Assembly (NCBI GenBank): GCA_020809705.1 | Contig: CP085826.1 | Coordinates: 1,736,001-1,800,000, forward strand | Reading direction: 5' to 3' | Source: Calonectria ilicicola | Lineage: Eukaryota; Ascomycota; Sordariomycetes; Hypocreales; Nectriaceae | DNA length: 64,000 nt | Part shown: positions 1 to 10,432 of the stretch, one piece after another | How positions within the stretch are numbered: position 1 is the stretch's first letter | Layout: every line of letters starts with the position of its first letter | Made by a program: the position numbers and the translations under genes | The notes under the pieces: model-generated | What the model was told of the DNA's origin: nothing | What the model saw: only the letters and a program-made list of their open reading frames with translations | Database searches by the model: none

Positions 1-55
1 GCCATGGTCGGTAGTTCTCGTATCTCTGTTATCTCAACCATAGATAAGACGACTC

Positions 56-64
56 TATATATAT
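56..64 (+). promoter_or_regulatory. TATA-like element upstream of the 2-oxoadipate dioxygenase gene
   Basis: A run TATATATAT lies about 75 bp before the chosen start codon at 139, a plausible distance for a TATA element and a short leader. The rest of bases 1-138 holds no gene that I can see. Assignment is by position only. Confidence 0.3.
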
Positions 65-138
65 TGATTCTATCAAGCTTTATATTTGGTCCATTCTAGA
101 GTGAACTGGCATCTTTATCTTTGCATCTCATATTCACA

Positions 139-1593
139 ATGGCTCCAAGCGCAATTGACCAGTCTCCGCCAAATTCGGCGTGGGTAGATTGTGATGATTT
201 GCGAACTTCCTTCACACTGGCCATGTCGGCCATGTACAAGACCGAGGTTCCTCTATATGGAGACCTAGTCCGAATTGTCAATGATATCAATCAGTCAACC
301 TTGGGCAGTGCCCTTGACCCCAAAGTTCTTGCAATGCGCTATGGTGACGTTTCATCATCACGACTCGACATCGAAAGACATGGTGCTATTCGACTTGGAA
401 CACCTCATGAACTTCGAACTGTCCGCCGAATCTTCGCTTTGATCGGCCTTTATCCGGTCGGATATTATGACTTGTCAGCCGCTGGATTGCCGATGCACGC
501 CACATGCTTTAGGCCAAAGATTGAGAGATCTCTCCACAAGAACCCATTCCGCGTCTTCACATCGGTGCTCCGACCGGAGCTGATCAAGGACGCTCGGGCC
601 AGAGACTTGGCTTTGGACTTGCTCTCAAAACGAAACATTTTTAGCGATGAGCTCATGCGACTGCTTGGCCAAGGAGAAGCTCAAAATGGAAGATTGACAC
701 CAGAGCAAGGCCGATCATTTGTTATTGAAGCCATGAAGACGTTCAGCTGGCACGGAACTGCAGCCGCTTCTCACGACGACTACCAATGCTTAAAAGCAGA
801 ACACCCTATCCTAGCAGATATCGCCTGCTTCCGAAGCTCTCACATCAACCACCTCACTCCTCGCACTCTTTGCATTACTTCAGCCCAAGAGCGTATGAAG
901 ACGGAAGGCTTAAAAGTGAAAGCTAGAATCGAAGGGCCGCCACCCAGAGCCTGCCCTATTCTCCTACGCCAAACAAGCTTCCTAGCCATTGAGGAGTCCA
1001 TAAAATTTCTTGCTCCTGCAAATTCATCCCCAGAGTCCTTAGTGCAGGGCTCTCATCGGGCCCGGTTTGGCGAGATTGAGGAAAGGGGAGCTGCCGTCAC
1101 TCCAGCTGGCCGGCGCCTTTATGATCAGTTACTGGAAGAGGCAATGGCAATGGCTGAACAAGCCGATCAGGAACCGAGCCCAGAAGAGTTTGACGAATTG
1201 GTTGAAACCGTCTTCAAGAAGTATCCTGATACTTGGGCTGAGTTGAGAAGATGTGATCTCATCTACTGCACATTCCAAGCCACTCGTAAAGGCATGGAAG
1301 AGCGGTTTTCGGCCAGAAGAACCTATCACCTGGACGACCTACTAGAGGAAGGCTTCCTGGAGGCCTTCCCAATGACATACGAGGACTTCTTGCCGCTATC
1401 AGCAGCTGGCATCTTTCAATCAAATCTGGGATCGAAATATCCAGGACGAGATACAGAAGCCTCTCCTGATATTGACGGAATGGAGAGAAGTCTGAGGACT
1501 AGTCTTGGTGATGCTGATGAAATTTACCGCGCTGCACAGACTGAAAGTCTTGCCAAATGTTCCGAGGATCTTGGTGTGGGGATTTTGATGTAG
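139..1593 (+). CDS. 2-oxoadipate dioxygenase/decarboxylase (HglS/YdcJ, DUF1338 family)
   Basis: Intronless, 484 aa. The protein carries the family's signature blocks: RHGAIRLGT near residues 80-88 (His81 and Arg85 match the metal-binding His and substrate Arg known in bacterial HglS), a GLYPVGYYDLS-like segment and PFRVFTSVLRPELI near 140-150, HINHLTPR with the second His, and FGEIEERG with the metal-ligand Glu. Family knowledge: these non-haem Fe(II) enzymes convert 2-oxoadipate to 2-hydroxyglutarate in lysine catabolism. Function in this fungus is inferred. I start at the ATG at 139 (context CACAATGGC) rather than the in-frame ATG 18 bases upstream, because the later one has the better context. 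Length matches the family, and all expected metal residues appear present. Confidence 0.88.
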   Translation: MAPSAIDQSPPNSAWVDCDDLRTSFTLAMSAMYKTEVPLYGDLVRIVNDINQSTLGSALDPKVLAMRYGDVSSSRLDIERHGAIRLGTPHELRTVRRIFALIGLYPVGYYDLSAAGLPMHATCFRPKIERSLHKNPFRVFTSVLRPELIKDARARDLALDLLSKRNIFSDELMRLLGQGEAQNGRLTPEQGRSFVIEAMKTFSWHGTAAASHDDYQCLKAEHPILADIACFRSSHINHLTPRTLCITSAQERMKTEGLKVKARIEGPPPRACPILLRQTSFLAIEESIKFLAPANSSPESLVQGSHRARFGEIEERGAAVTPAGRRLYDQLLEEAMAMAEQADQEPSPEEFDELVETVFKKYPDTWAELRRCDLIYCTFQATRKGMEERFSARRTYHLDDLLEEGFLEAFPMTYEDFLPLSAAGIFQSNLGSKYPGRDTEASPDIDGMERSLRTSLGDADEIYRAAQTESLAKCSEDLGVGILM

Positions 1594-2060
1594 ATAATGT
1601 ACGACTAATTGCTTTCTTGCGACCAAGTCCGCGAGTATTTCCTTTCAAACGTTTTACACAGATTGAAACGTGTTGCGATAGGTGATGGATATAATATGGT
1701 TCGAATTACCGAAATGGTAGACCTTTAATAGTCAAGTCATGAAATTGTAACCCTCATTTGACTTACGCACTATATAAATTGTTGAGGAGATCGGTGATTA
1801 ACATGGTGCTGTTGAATACGACTGCGCGATACAGCTCCTACATTATGATTCTTTCCAATCAGAATAATCCTTTTTTTCCATTTTGATGGCGGCATCTGGC
1901 TGGATTACTTTCAGTAGGTACAAAATAAGCACCTCTAATGCCGAACTTGTAGCATATGCAAGATTATTGAACTCCCAACACAATTATCGCCTCCTGCTCG
2001 TCAGGAAAGGACGAAACCAGGCCGAGCGAGCTGAAAATATCTTCAGAGCTACCTTCTCAG
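1594..2060. other. Intergenic, between two converging genes
   Basis: Separates the 3' ends of the dioxygenase and the protease-like gene. AT-rich, with T runs near 1870. No gene, RNA or repeat is visible. Confidence 0.5.
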
Positions 2061-3082
2061 TCATTCCCCATTAAGAAGTTCCACGTTAGCACTGGCCGGA
2101 ATCGCAGACCCATCTTTCTGGAATAAAGAAATGAATGGTTCATAGTCGTTGCTCCATGTCTGTTGGATAGCACTTTTGAGGTGGTCATGATTGGGTGGTC
2201 CTCCATAGCTGTGGGTACCGAGAACAACCAGTCCATCTTGATCTCTTTGCAAAATCGGAGAGCCAGACTGACCTAACCAACCAAACCCATTAGAATCAGA
2301 AGCGTGCTGGGATTTTTATTACTTACCCCCGTACGTGGAAATTTTATATTGTAGCATATTGCGAATCTGATCTCTAAGATCATAGTTTATCTTGCTGAAG
2401 TGCTCGTACATTTGAGCGCCAGCATCGGCTCCATCGGCTGTGTCTCCAGGATAGCCAACAACGCCCAAGTGAATTTTGGAACTACTCAAGGATGGAGCAT
2501 TTCTGAAGGGGAAAGGACGAAGATTCCCTTGGAAAGGCCTGTCGATTTGAATAAATGCAACATCCCTGGAGCGGTCTGAGGAAGAGTCCATCCATTCGCG
2601 TGTGGTCACCACGTTTGAGCCATATCTGGCCTGGACATCGCTTGCTTTGGATGAACCACTGCCATTATACCCGATGAAACAATTGATCTGAGAAGCAGGG
2701 CCGAGACCGGTCTTCCAATCATATACGGTGGGACCTGAAGTGACGAGCAAATCATCTCTAACAAGCCAACCAGTCCCCATCATCCAGGTACTGTCTCCCG
2801 ATTTCTTATCATCAAAGCGAGATTGGATTTTTACAATAGCTGGGAGCCGTAAGATTAAACGCCGGGTTGCATTTGGGATTTACCTGACTTACATCGATAT
2901 TTGCCACCATCCTGATGATCAGTGGGGTCAACGGGAGAGCTTTCAACTGGCTGGACTTCTATCCCTTTCGCCTGTTCTGTGACGGAAGCCTTGGCGATGT
3001 GTTCAATAGTGGGCTGCGTAGTGGGCACGTTGAGCTTCCAGGCAACTGCCTGGACAGGACTTATTGACGGGTTGGTTGACAT
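2061..3082 (-). CDS. Trypsin-fold (S1/V8-like) serine protease homologue lacking the catalytic His
   Basis: Three exons on the minus strand, 2893-3082, 2327-2839 and 2061-2272, with introns of 53 and 54 nt and GTAAGT donors; 304 aa. Exon 2 joins to exon 3 inside the catalytic-serine motif, giving YGGQSGSPIL, and exon 1 to exon 2 gives YRSIVKIQSRF. The Asp motif DVAFIQID and the Ser motif GQSGSP are intact. At the position where V8/glutamyl endopeptidases have TAGHCVYD this protein reads TSGPTVYD, so the catalytic His is Pro and the neighbouring Cys is Thr. No signal peptide: the N terminus is a hydrophilic stretch of about 60 residues. It is probably a cytosolic non-catalytic protease homologue, perhaps a binding or sensing module. 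The fold assignment is firm; the role is unknown. Confidence 0.78.
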
Positions 3083-3420
3083 CTTCCCCCAGAAAGGAAT
3101 CCCTACTGTCCAAAAATAACTTGGGCGTGTAGAAACAAGGCAATGTAAAATTGTGCAAGAACATGAATCAAAGAAAGAGCAGAGGCGGATGGACGGCGGC
3201 CTCTGAGACCATCATCCAGCCCCTCACCATTCCGTTCAAATCAACTAACGCAAAATTCCAATAGTCGCGAAAGCTATCGATTCTCTGCAGCTGGGATTGC
3301 TCTCTGGTTAATCTAAATTGGCTCTAGCTCGGATTTAGCCCTTGAGGTCTTGTCGTTCCCCACCTCTGAAGCTGGATAATGGAAAATTCGCGCTTCCGGT
3401 CTCAACAATACCAATCACAA
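3083..3420. other. Intergenic, upstream of the protease-like gene and the tRNA-Glu gene
   Basis: Promoter-bearing spacer between the minus-strand protease-like start and the tRNA. No coding sequence or clear TATA element was recognised. Confidence 0.4.
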
Positions 3421-3517
3421 TCCGGTATGGTGTAGTGGCTAACATTTCGCGCTCTCATAACCTGAGAGATCAAATCCCAGATCCGCGGAGCCCAGGGTTC
3501 GATTCCCTGTACCGGAG
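3421..3517 (+). tRNA. tRNA-Glu (CUC) with a 25-nt intron
   Basis: The 7-bp acceptor stem TCCGGTA/TACCGGA pairs perfectly (3421-3427 with 3510-3516), with discriminator G3517. The T-arm CAGGG-TTCGATT-CCCTG is perfect. The anticodon stem is TCGCG (3447-3451) with CGCGG (3484-3488), and the loop reads CTCTCA plus C3483, so the anticodon is CTC at 3454-3456. The intron occupies 3458-3482, directly after position 37, the canonical nuclear tRNA intron site. It contains GAGAG, which can pair with the anticodon as in other pre-tRNAs. Confidence 0.93.
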
Positions 3518-3957
3518 ACGTATAAGGGTTCTTATGAATCCATTCTTTTAGCTTGTTGTTGCGTGGGTTGTCCTAGGCATGGGGTTGTGAGGTGCCAGGC
3601 ACACAACAAACTCAACCGGTGCTCAAGTACCTCTGAATATTTTTTGGCGTTTCTAATTACATCTTAAGTTTTTTTACAAAAGAAAAATAAATAGCAAAAA
3701 AGGAGAGCAAGGGCAAATTGGTTGTTGGGTAATTGAATCCCACGATGGGCTTCAATTGTCAACAACTCCACAAATCACGTAATTCCTCCCGACACCATTT
3801 CCCTTCTGCAAGTCTACACTTCAACCCAAGTGTTATGTGTAAGTTATTCAGGACCAAAATTTAGTTAGGCAATCTCGCCCTTCTCCTATCGTCTCATAAA
3901 CAGCTTTACACTGGAAACACAAAGTTGCCGACCGCCGCCTCATTTGCGCCCATCGCC
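3518..3957. other. Intergenic: tRNA 3' flank and leader of the dehydrogenase gene
   Basis: AT-rich, with A/T runs near 3640-3700. A TTTT at 3545-3548 could end Pol III transcription of the tRNA. The rest is the presumed promoter and leader of the hydroxyacid dehydrogenase. Nothing else seen. Confidence 0.4.
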
Positions 3958-5054
3958 ATGTCTCAATCCACCGAAAGCAAAAGAAAACCTCGGGTTGTTG
4001 TTCTCGGAACACCAAAATTTGTCGGAGAAGAATACCTAGAAGAGTTTAAAAAAGACTTTGACTATGCAGTGCGTAAAACCCGGTCCTCTAGCCGCTACCG
4101 ATGGGGTCGCCCCGGTGTCTAACGCACATCACGCAGGTCCTTGACGTCAAGAACCATCAAGAAACGCTCGAGCAGCTCCCTCTCATGATTGCCGAGCATG
4201 GCCCCATCGATGCTTTTGTGATCCGCATGGGCAGAGGCCCCTATCATCCTTTTGACGAGGAATTCCTAAAACCCCTCACCCCGCACTGCCAGATCCTGGC
4301 CTCCTCCGGTGCGGGCTACGATGACTACGATATTAACTGGTTGACGAAGAACAACATTTGGTTCTGTAACACTATCAATGCTGTTAATGAGGCAACAGCC
4401 GACATGGCCTTCTTCCTGACCATGGCAGTCGTGCGGGACACGACCCAGGCAGAGCGCCGCGTCCGGGAAGGCCTCTGGAAAGCTCCCGTCCCCAGCAGAG
4501 ATCCGTCGGGAATGACCCTGGGAATCGTAGGCATGGGGAGCATCGGTAAGCACTTGGCCAGGCGTGCAGCCGCCTTCAACATGCGCATCAAGTACTACAA
4601 CCGGCATCAATTGAGTCCCGAGGAGGAAGCCAAATACGACGCGACATACTGTCCCACTCTGCACGAGCTGCTCAGTCAATCTGATGTCGTGTCAATAAAC
4701 TGTCCACTAAACAAGGAAACTACAAATCTCATCTCGAAAAAGGAGTTTGAGGCAATGAAAGACGGCGCATTCTTCGTCAACACGGCGCGGGGTGCCATCG
4801 TTGACGAGCCCGCCCTAATTGAAGCGCTGGAGAGCGGCAAGATCACAAGAGCTGGGCTAGACGTGTTTTGGGATGAACCAAAAATTAACGACTACTTTAA
4901 AACAAGCGACAAGGTCACGGTGCAGCCTCACATTGGAGGATTAACAGATTTGTCATTCCAAAAGGCCGAGAGGGAATGCTTTGAGAACATCAAGGCCTTT
5001 TTCAAGACGGGAACTCCAATCTCCCCAGTCAACAGGATTCCACCGTCTGCTTAA
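3958..5054 (+). CDS. D-isomer-specific 2-hydroxyacid dehydrogenase (glyoxylate/hydroxypyruvate reductase type)
   Basis: Two exons, 3958-4068 and 4137-5054, separated by a 68-nt intron (GTGCGT...CACGCAG, phase 0); 342 aa. The Rossmann dinucleotide motif GMGSIG is at residues 169-174. The catalytic set is in order: Arg255 in NTARGAIVDE, Glu284 in FWDEP and His302 in PHIGG. Family knowledge: NAD(P)H-dependent reduction of 2-keto acids such as glyoxylate, hydroxypyruvate or pyruvate; the exact substrate cannot be read from sequence. The ATG at 3958 is the first in frame and lies in a good context (TCGCCATGTC). The C terminus shows no clear peroxisomal signal. The gene converges on the PP2C gene with only 95 bp between them. 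Confidence 0.9.
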
Positions 5055-5149
5055 TTTTAGGTACTGAATAGATAGACAACATCTTTTAGACCATAGATCG
5101 CAATCCAAAATGCTCCAGCCATGCCATGTCCTGAGTGCCTTCAGCGCCG

Positions 5150-6675
5150 TCACTTGCGAGGATCCTCAAAGAAAACCACTTGCACCGTCATGTCGTCTCT
5201 CACGTTTCGGCTCAGAGGCGCATAAGTCGTCATGGCACCCAGGAAAATCTTTCTTCTCGAGCCGCCCAGCGCATTCTTCACCAGACACACGGCCGCATTG
5301 TCCATGTCTTCAATGGCAAAGTGCTCCGGGGTGGCTCTCCAACCGTCCTGGACTCCGTCCGGATTTTCCGTCTCCTTGACTGGCTCGGGTCGACCAGCCT
5401 TGACCGCGGCGATCCATCGCGTCACGCAAGCGACGGCATCTTCATTACTCATCATGTCCCAGAGGCCATCGGATGCCAAAATAACAAAGTCCTTGGTGTG
5501 GATTGTTCGGGTCGTGACCTCAGGCTCTGCAGACATGTACGGCGGCGTCTCGTAGTCGGGACGTGCCTTGGTTCCGTAAAAGTCATCTCTTGCCTGCTCA
5601 ATATCCTCCTTGGACCACTTCCATCGGTGGTCTCCAAATGCTCTTGTGACTGCAAGGCCCAAAAGTCTTCCAGACTCGGGGCTGAGAATCTTTTCCTTCT
5701 CACCGGGATGCTCACGGTCGATGCGGTTCACCTCATCCTCGTTGAAGCCTGTTTGGTCGCGACTCAAAACATCGGTGCTGTACTTGCCCGTCTCTTGCGA
5801 CCACTGTCCACGGACTGCACGTGAATCTCCGGTGACGGCAATCCGGAGAGTAGATGCGGCGGGATCGTAAATGGAGAGGAGAGCGCAAGATCCAGCAATG
5901 GCCGGGGCAATGGCGGAGATGACCTCTGCGGCGCCGGGCTTGTAGCCAGCCTTTAGCGCCTCAATCGCCTGGTTAGTAATGCGGTTGTCGAGCTGCAAAA
6001 AGGCTCTCTTAATAGCGCCGTCCAGCAATTCGCCAGAGGTAGCCGAAGTCAGCTGGGACAGTGCGACAGATACATGTGGCACGAGGGTCTGCTTCAAGAG
6101 CTTGGAAGTTGCCCAACCCCTGCAAATTATGTGTAAATCAGCTCTGATCGTGAATCTCAGTGTTGTGCAACTTACGCATGGCCATCATAGACGCCAAAAA
6201 ACAAGGTCTCGTTTCCGGCCACTCCCCGCGCAGCAGCGACATCCCATTCATCTTCGACGGGGTTGTTGCTGGAGAAGCGCACAACGTCCACCCGTCCCTT
6301 GGACTTATTCTGAGCATCAAAAGCAAACGAATGGACATCCTTGCGCAGCTGGGCGTTGGCTGTTTCGAGGTCCACAATCTTGACGGGCGATTGGACGGGA
6401 ATGGCGCTGTCAGATTTGTAGTTGTCAATTAGAGGGGCGCGCGGTGTAGAGCTACTACTACCAGTACTTTGGTACGCAGCATATCCGGCCGTCACAGCGA
6501 CAGCAGCCAGCAAACCCTTTTTCACAAGCCCTCCATTCCCAGCTTCAGCTCCTGTGCCAGCTGCCAGCTTTGCCGACCCAGTTGATGAGAAACGCGACCA
6601 TTGAGGAGGAACCTGAGCTCGCTTCAGCAGCAATCTAGCAGCTGGCGGCACTGCTATAGGTCTACGCAGCATCAT
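5150..6675 (-). CDS. PTC5: Mitochondrial PP2C-type protein phosphatase (Ptc5 / pyruvate dehydrogenase phosphatase type)
   Basis: Two exons, 6176-6675 and 5150-6119 (minus), with a 56-nt intron that falls inside the metal motif and restores VYDGHAGWAT; 489 aa. The first 35 residues are rich in Arg with no acidic residue, a mitochondrial presequence. A hydrophobic segment near 50-66 (LLAAVAVTAGYAAY) looks like one membrane anchor, the layout of yeast Ptc5. PP2C motifs follow in order: DGHAG, GDSRA, ASDGLWDMM and the C-terminal RDDMTVQVVFF. Family knowledge: Ptc5 dephosphorylates and activates pyruvate dehydrogenase E1-alpha in the intermembrane or matrix compartment. All metal-binding Asp residues that I can align are present. 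Symbol given by orthology of architecture. Confidence 0.88.
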
Positions 6676-7325
6676 AATGATGGGGCTCGCTGTCGCAATT
6701 CAGCAATCCAGCACGTGCAGTCAACCTGACAGACAGGGGCGAGAGCCACCGCGTAGGATGCTCACCTATTGAAAGAAGTAAAAAAATGATTCAGAGTGGC
6801 TGATTAGTACGGGTTCCCAACGTAGAAAAAGACGGTCAGGCACTGTGAGGCTTCGTAGTGTGTACAAGTGGTGGTTTGTGAACGCTCATCAACCTGGCCG
6901 CACGGTAAGACACCAAAGCAAGCGTGGCTTAATTACTAACCTACCCTGGAGAGTCGCATCCGAGTCGACAGGGACTACGACGATGCGGTGAGGTTACACC
7001 GAGTGTCACCCGCTCAATGGGTTGGCATTTACCGAGTAAATCAATTTCCGTGAAACACATTGTTGACTGCGCCAATCCAATTCCTAGTTTACGCACGTTG
7101 TCTGGATCCTGTCCTTGCGGCGCAGTAAACGCCAAGGTGTACTATTTTTCTTCCTCAAGCTCAGTCCCATGACTTCAATCGCAACACAATGACAACATTC
7201 AGTTCAAAAGAAATCAAGACATTTATTGCCCATAGTCCCTGATGATATGTACAACGCCAGAACCACAACCCAATAGTATTCAACCGCCAGCGAAATAGCT
7301 TTTGAACTCTGCTGCTTGCAATCGT
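6676..7325. other. Upstream region of the PP2C gene
   Basis: Spacer between the PP2C start and the 3' end of the SSF1-like gene. A CACGTG E-box sits at 6712-6717, about 40 bp from the PP2C ATG. No gene seen. Confidence 0.45.
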
Positions 7326-8704
7326 CTATTCCTCGTCGTCTTCCCATTCGCCATCCTCATCCATCTTGTCATTGACCTCATCTCCGGCGATGTCATCGCT
7401 GTCGAACCCGTCCACGTCCATGCCGGTGTAGTAGTCGTACATCTTGTCATCATCTTTTTCATCCTTTTGGCCCTTGGCCTTCTTCTTTCGCTCCACGTTG
7501 GCCTTTTGCTCCTTGCGGCGAGCCTCCTTCTCTTGTCTTCTCTTCTCCCATCGCTTCTCCAGCTCCTTGATCTCCTCCTTGCTCTTGTGCACGTACTCGT
7601 GCCACATGACCTTGCCAGAGCAGAGACCCTCCTCGACCTTGGTCAATCGCAGGCGCATTCGGGGACCAAGCTCGACAAGCTTAACAGCACGGCGCTCGAC
7701 GTTTTCTTCCTCTGCTTCGGGCTCGGCATCGTTCTGAGCTGCGGCTTGCCTAGCCTTGGCCGAAAGAACTTTTCGGGTCGTGGAACCGACGACTTCGATT
7801 TCGTTGTCGGTGTCAAGCTCACTTCCACTTGTTGCGTCGGTTATGTAGCCTTCGCCGTTCTCTCCTCCAATCATGTAGTCCGCAATGTCCTCCAGCTTGC
7901 CCAGGTTGGGCATCTTACCCTTCCGGCTCGTTTTTGATGACAGGAATTGCTCAGCAGCGTTTAATCTTTTGATAGGCTTAGAGACATTCGTCGACCTAGT
8001 AGTAATGGCATAGTGACGGAAGTTGACAATGAATGTACCATCGTCCTCCTCAGATTGCTCGCGGTTCAGGAGAAGCACTCGTCGAATCGTCTTGAGCGGG
8101 GTGGCTTGAGGGTTGATGGGAGGAAAGAGGGACTGGAAGACGGTAGTGGTAAGGGTTTCGAGGTGTTTGGGAACTTTGGACTTGGCATCAGAGTCGGGGC
8201 GAGTAAAATTGTTCATGACCAGCTGCGACCGGAGTTAGCAAGGAGGATTGCGAATATTGCGAATTGACTTACCAGAGGAGGTGTGATGAATTCCTTGCCA
8301 ACGCCCTTAGGATGTCTCTGTGCTCTTTGGACATCCTTGCAGAGCGAGTATTTTTCCACGCGAAAGTTGAGGGTAGGACCTCGGGGCGCGAGGGCCATTC
8401 GCAGGTTGGTGTTGCCGGTCTCGGATCGGGAGAAGAGCATCAGATGGGTGACGCCGAGGGGACCACACATGGCGGTGTAATCCCTAAGTCTGTTGCCTCT
8501 GCGCTCCTTCAATCGACTGGCGGTGCCCGGCTCCATGACCTTTCGCACGTCGGCAGCAAGCTGGCTGACACTAGTACCAACCTCGCCGGCTCCAATTCGG
8601 ATGACCATGCTCTTGGGCATCTTGGAGTTGGCATGGCCGGCAGAGTCGACGTCAGGGTTGTTGGCCCCGACGTGGGTTCTCTTCTTTGTTCGTTTGCGGG
8701 CCAT
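7326..8704 (-). CDS. SSF1: Ribosome biogenesis protein Ssf1/Peter Pan (Brix domain)
   Basis: Two exons, 8273-8704 and 7326-8222 (minus), with a 50-nt phase-0 intron joining ITPPL to LVMNNF; 442 aa. Residues from about 30 to 300 form a Brix domain: an early KSMVIRIG segment, the RNA-binding region with RNRLRDYTAMCGPLGVTH, the conserved GPTLNFRVEKYSL segment, and later VELGPRMRLRLTKVEEG. The tail is lysine/glutamate rich and ends in a strongly acidic stretch, as in PPAN/Ssf1. Family knowledge: Ssf1 works with Rrp14 and Rrp15 in early 60S particle assembly in the nucleolus. The start at 8704 begins MARKRTKKRTH, typical of the family; an upstream in-frame ATG at 8746 has weaker support. Transcribed divergently from the RRP3 gene. 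Confidence 0.93.
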
Positions 8705-8937
8705 TTTGGATTGCGATGCTTGAATATGATTGTTTACGAGCTTCAAAAATCCAGACTGGGCCTTGTCGCAGGCGCAAGGAAAGGAAAAAAAAGTTTGGCG
8801 GGGACTGCGATAAGATTAGCACACGTGCGATAAGGGACCCCACTAAAATTTTCTCGATCTTCATCCATCATGGCTGGCATCCTGCGCATTACCATCTTCC
8901 CCCAGTCAAGCTCCTGGGATCGCAGAACTCGCGCAAG
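8705..8937. promoter_or_regulatory. Shared divergent promoter with PAC-like, E-box and RRPE-like sites
   Basis: These 233 bp drive SSF1 (minus) and RRP3 (plus), both ribosome-biogenesis genes. TGCGATAAG occurs twice, at 8806-8814 and 8826-8834, one base different from the PAC core GCGATGAG. CACGTG at 8822-8827 overlaps the start of the second copy. AAAATTTT at 8845-8852 is the core of the RRPE element. PAC plus RRPE is the known signature of Ribi regulon promoters in yeasts; activity here is inference. Confidence 0.6.
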
Positions 8938-10432
8938 ATGAACAGCGCAAAACGGAGAAAGGTCGCGCAAGATGCGCCTCAAAAGAAGCCTGTCGCCAAG
9001 GAGGAACCCGCCGAGGAGGTGCACGAATCCTCTGACGAGGAGTCTGCCACTCTGGAACCTCCATCCGCCGAAGAGTCTAACGATGCTCCCAAAAAGACGT
9101 TCAAGGACCTGGTGAGCTATTTCGAAGCATCACAAGCAAAAATCTCAATCTAATTTCTTCCAGGGAGTCGTCGACGCCTTGTGCGAAGCTTGCGAAGCCC
9201 TAAACTACAAATACCCGACCCAAATCCAAGAAAAGTCTATCCCCGTTGCGCTGCAGGGCCGCGACATAATCGGCCTCGCAGAGACTGGTAGCGGAAAGAC
9301 TGCTGCCTTTGCCCTCCCCGTCCTCCAGGCTCTTCTCGACAAGCCTCAGCCGCTCTTCGGTCTCGTCCTTGCCCCCACCCGAGAATTGGCAACCCAGATT
9401 GGCCAGGCGTTTGAAGCTCTGGGCGCGCTGATTTCACTCCGATGCGCCGTCATTGTGGGTGGTCTGGACATGGTTCCGCAATCGATTGCTCTGGGAAAAA
9501 AGCCACACATTATTGTGGCAACTCCCGGTCGTCTTGTGGACCACTTGGAAAAGACAAAGGGCTTCTCTCTGCGAACGCTCAAGTATCTCATCATGGACGA
9601 AGCCGATCGTCTGCTCGACATGGACTTTGGTCCCAGCATCGACAAGATTCTCAAATTCATTCCCCGTGAGCGTCGTACATACCTCTTCTCTGCCACCATC
9701 AGCTCCAAGATTGAGAGTCTGCAGCGTGCCAGTTTAAGGGACCCCGTGCGAGTGAGCGTCAGCTCCAACAAGTATCAGACCGTCTCTACCCTGCTGCAAC
9801 ACTACGTCTTCATCCCCCACACCATGAAGGACACGTACTTGATTCACCTTGTGAACGAGCACGCTGGCCAATCCACCATCATCTTTACTCGTACCGTCTG
9901 GGAGACACAGAGACTCGCCATCCTTTTGAGGACGCTTGGTTTTGGTGCCATTCCTCTGCACGGTCAACTGTCTCAGTCAAATCGTCTAGGAGCGCTCAAC
10001 AAGTTCAAGTCCGGTTCCCGTGACATTCTTGTAGCTACTGATGTCGCCGCTCGTGGTTTGGATATTCCTTCAGTCGATTTGGTCCTCAACGTCGATCTTC
10101 CCCAAGACTCCAAGACTTATATCCATCGTGTCGGTCGTACGGCTCGTGCTGGAAAGTCTGGTGTGGCCATCAGTCTGGTCACACAGTACGATGTGGAAAT
10201 CTACCTGCGAATTGAGGCCGCACTCGGCAAGAAGCTCCAGGAGTACCCTACGGTGAAGGAGGAGGTGATGACTTTCCAGCCCCGAGTGGAGCAAGCGCAG
10301 CGACATGCAAGGAACGAAATGAAGCAGCTGACAGACGACAGAGGCAAGAGGGGCAGCACGCTCAAGGGCGGAAAGCGTGGAAAGCGGGATGGCAAACGCC
10401 GGCGGGACGAGATGGACAAGGAAGAGGGCTAG
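8938..10432 (+). CDS. RRP3: DEAD-box ATP-dependent RNA helicase Rrp3 (DDX47)
   Basis: Two exons, 8938-9111 and 9164-10432, split by a 52-nt phase-0 intron (GTGAGC...TTCCAG) between FKDL and GVVDAL; 480 aa. An acidic/charged N-terminal tail of about 50 residues precedes the helicase core. Visible motifs: Q motif NYKYPTQIQ, motif I GSGKT at 100-104, [19 protein letters not shown], the helicase C motifs ARGLDIP and [10 protein letters not shown], and a basic C-terminal tail rich in Lys, Arg and Gly. The [13 protein letters not shown] opening and the KKLQEYP segment are typical of Rrp3. Family knowledge: an 18S rRNA maturation factor in the SSU processome of the nucleolus. It shares its promoter region with SSF1. 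Confidence 0.94.

Noticed and set aside
3421..3517. tRNA-Val(AAC) reading of the same locus using the loop ATAACCT
   Set aside because: It would leave about 24 extra bases between anticodon and T-arms; the intron-containing tRNA-Glu(CUC) fold satisfies every stem and the 37/38 intron rule.
4266..4679. Antisense frame inside the hydroxyacid dehydrogenase
   Set aside because: Shadow of a well-conserved coding exon.
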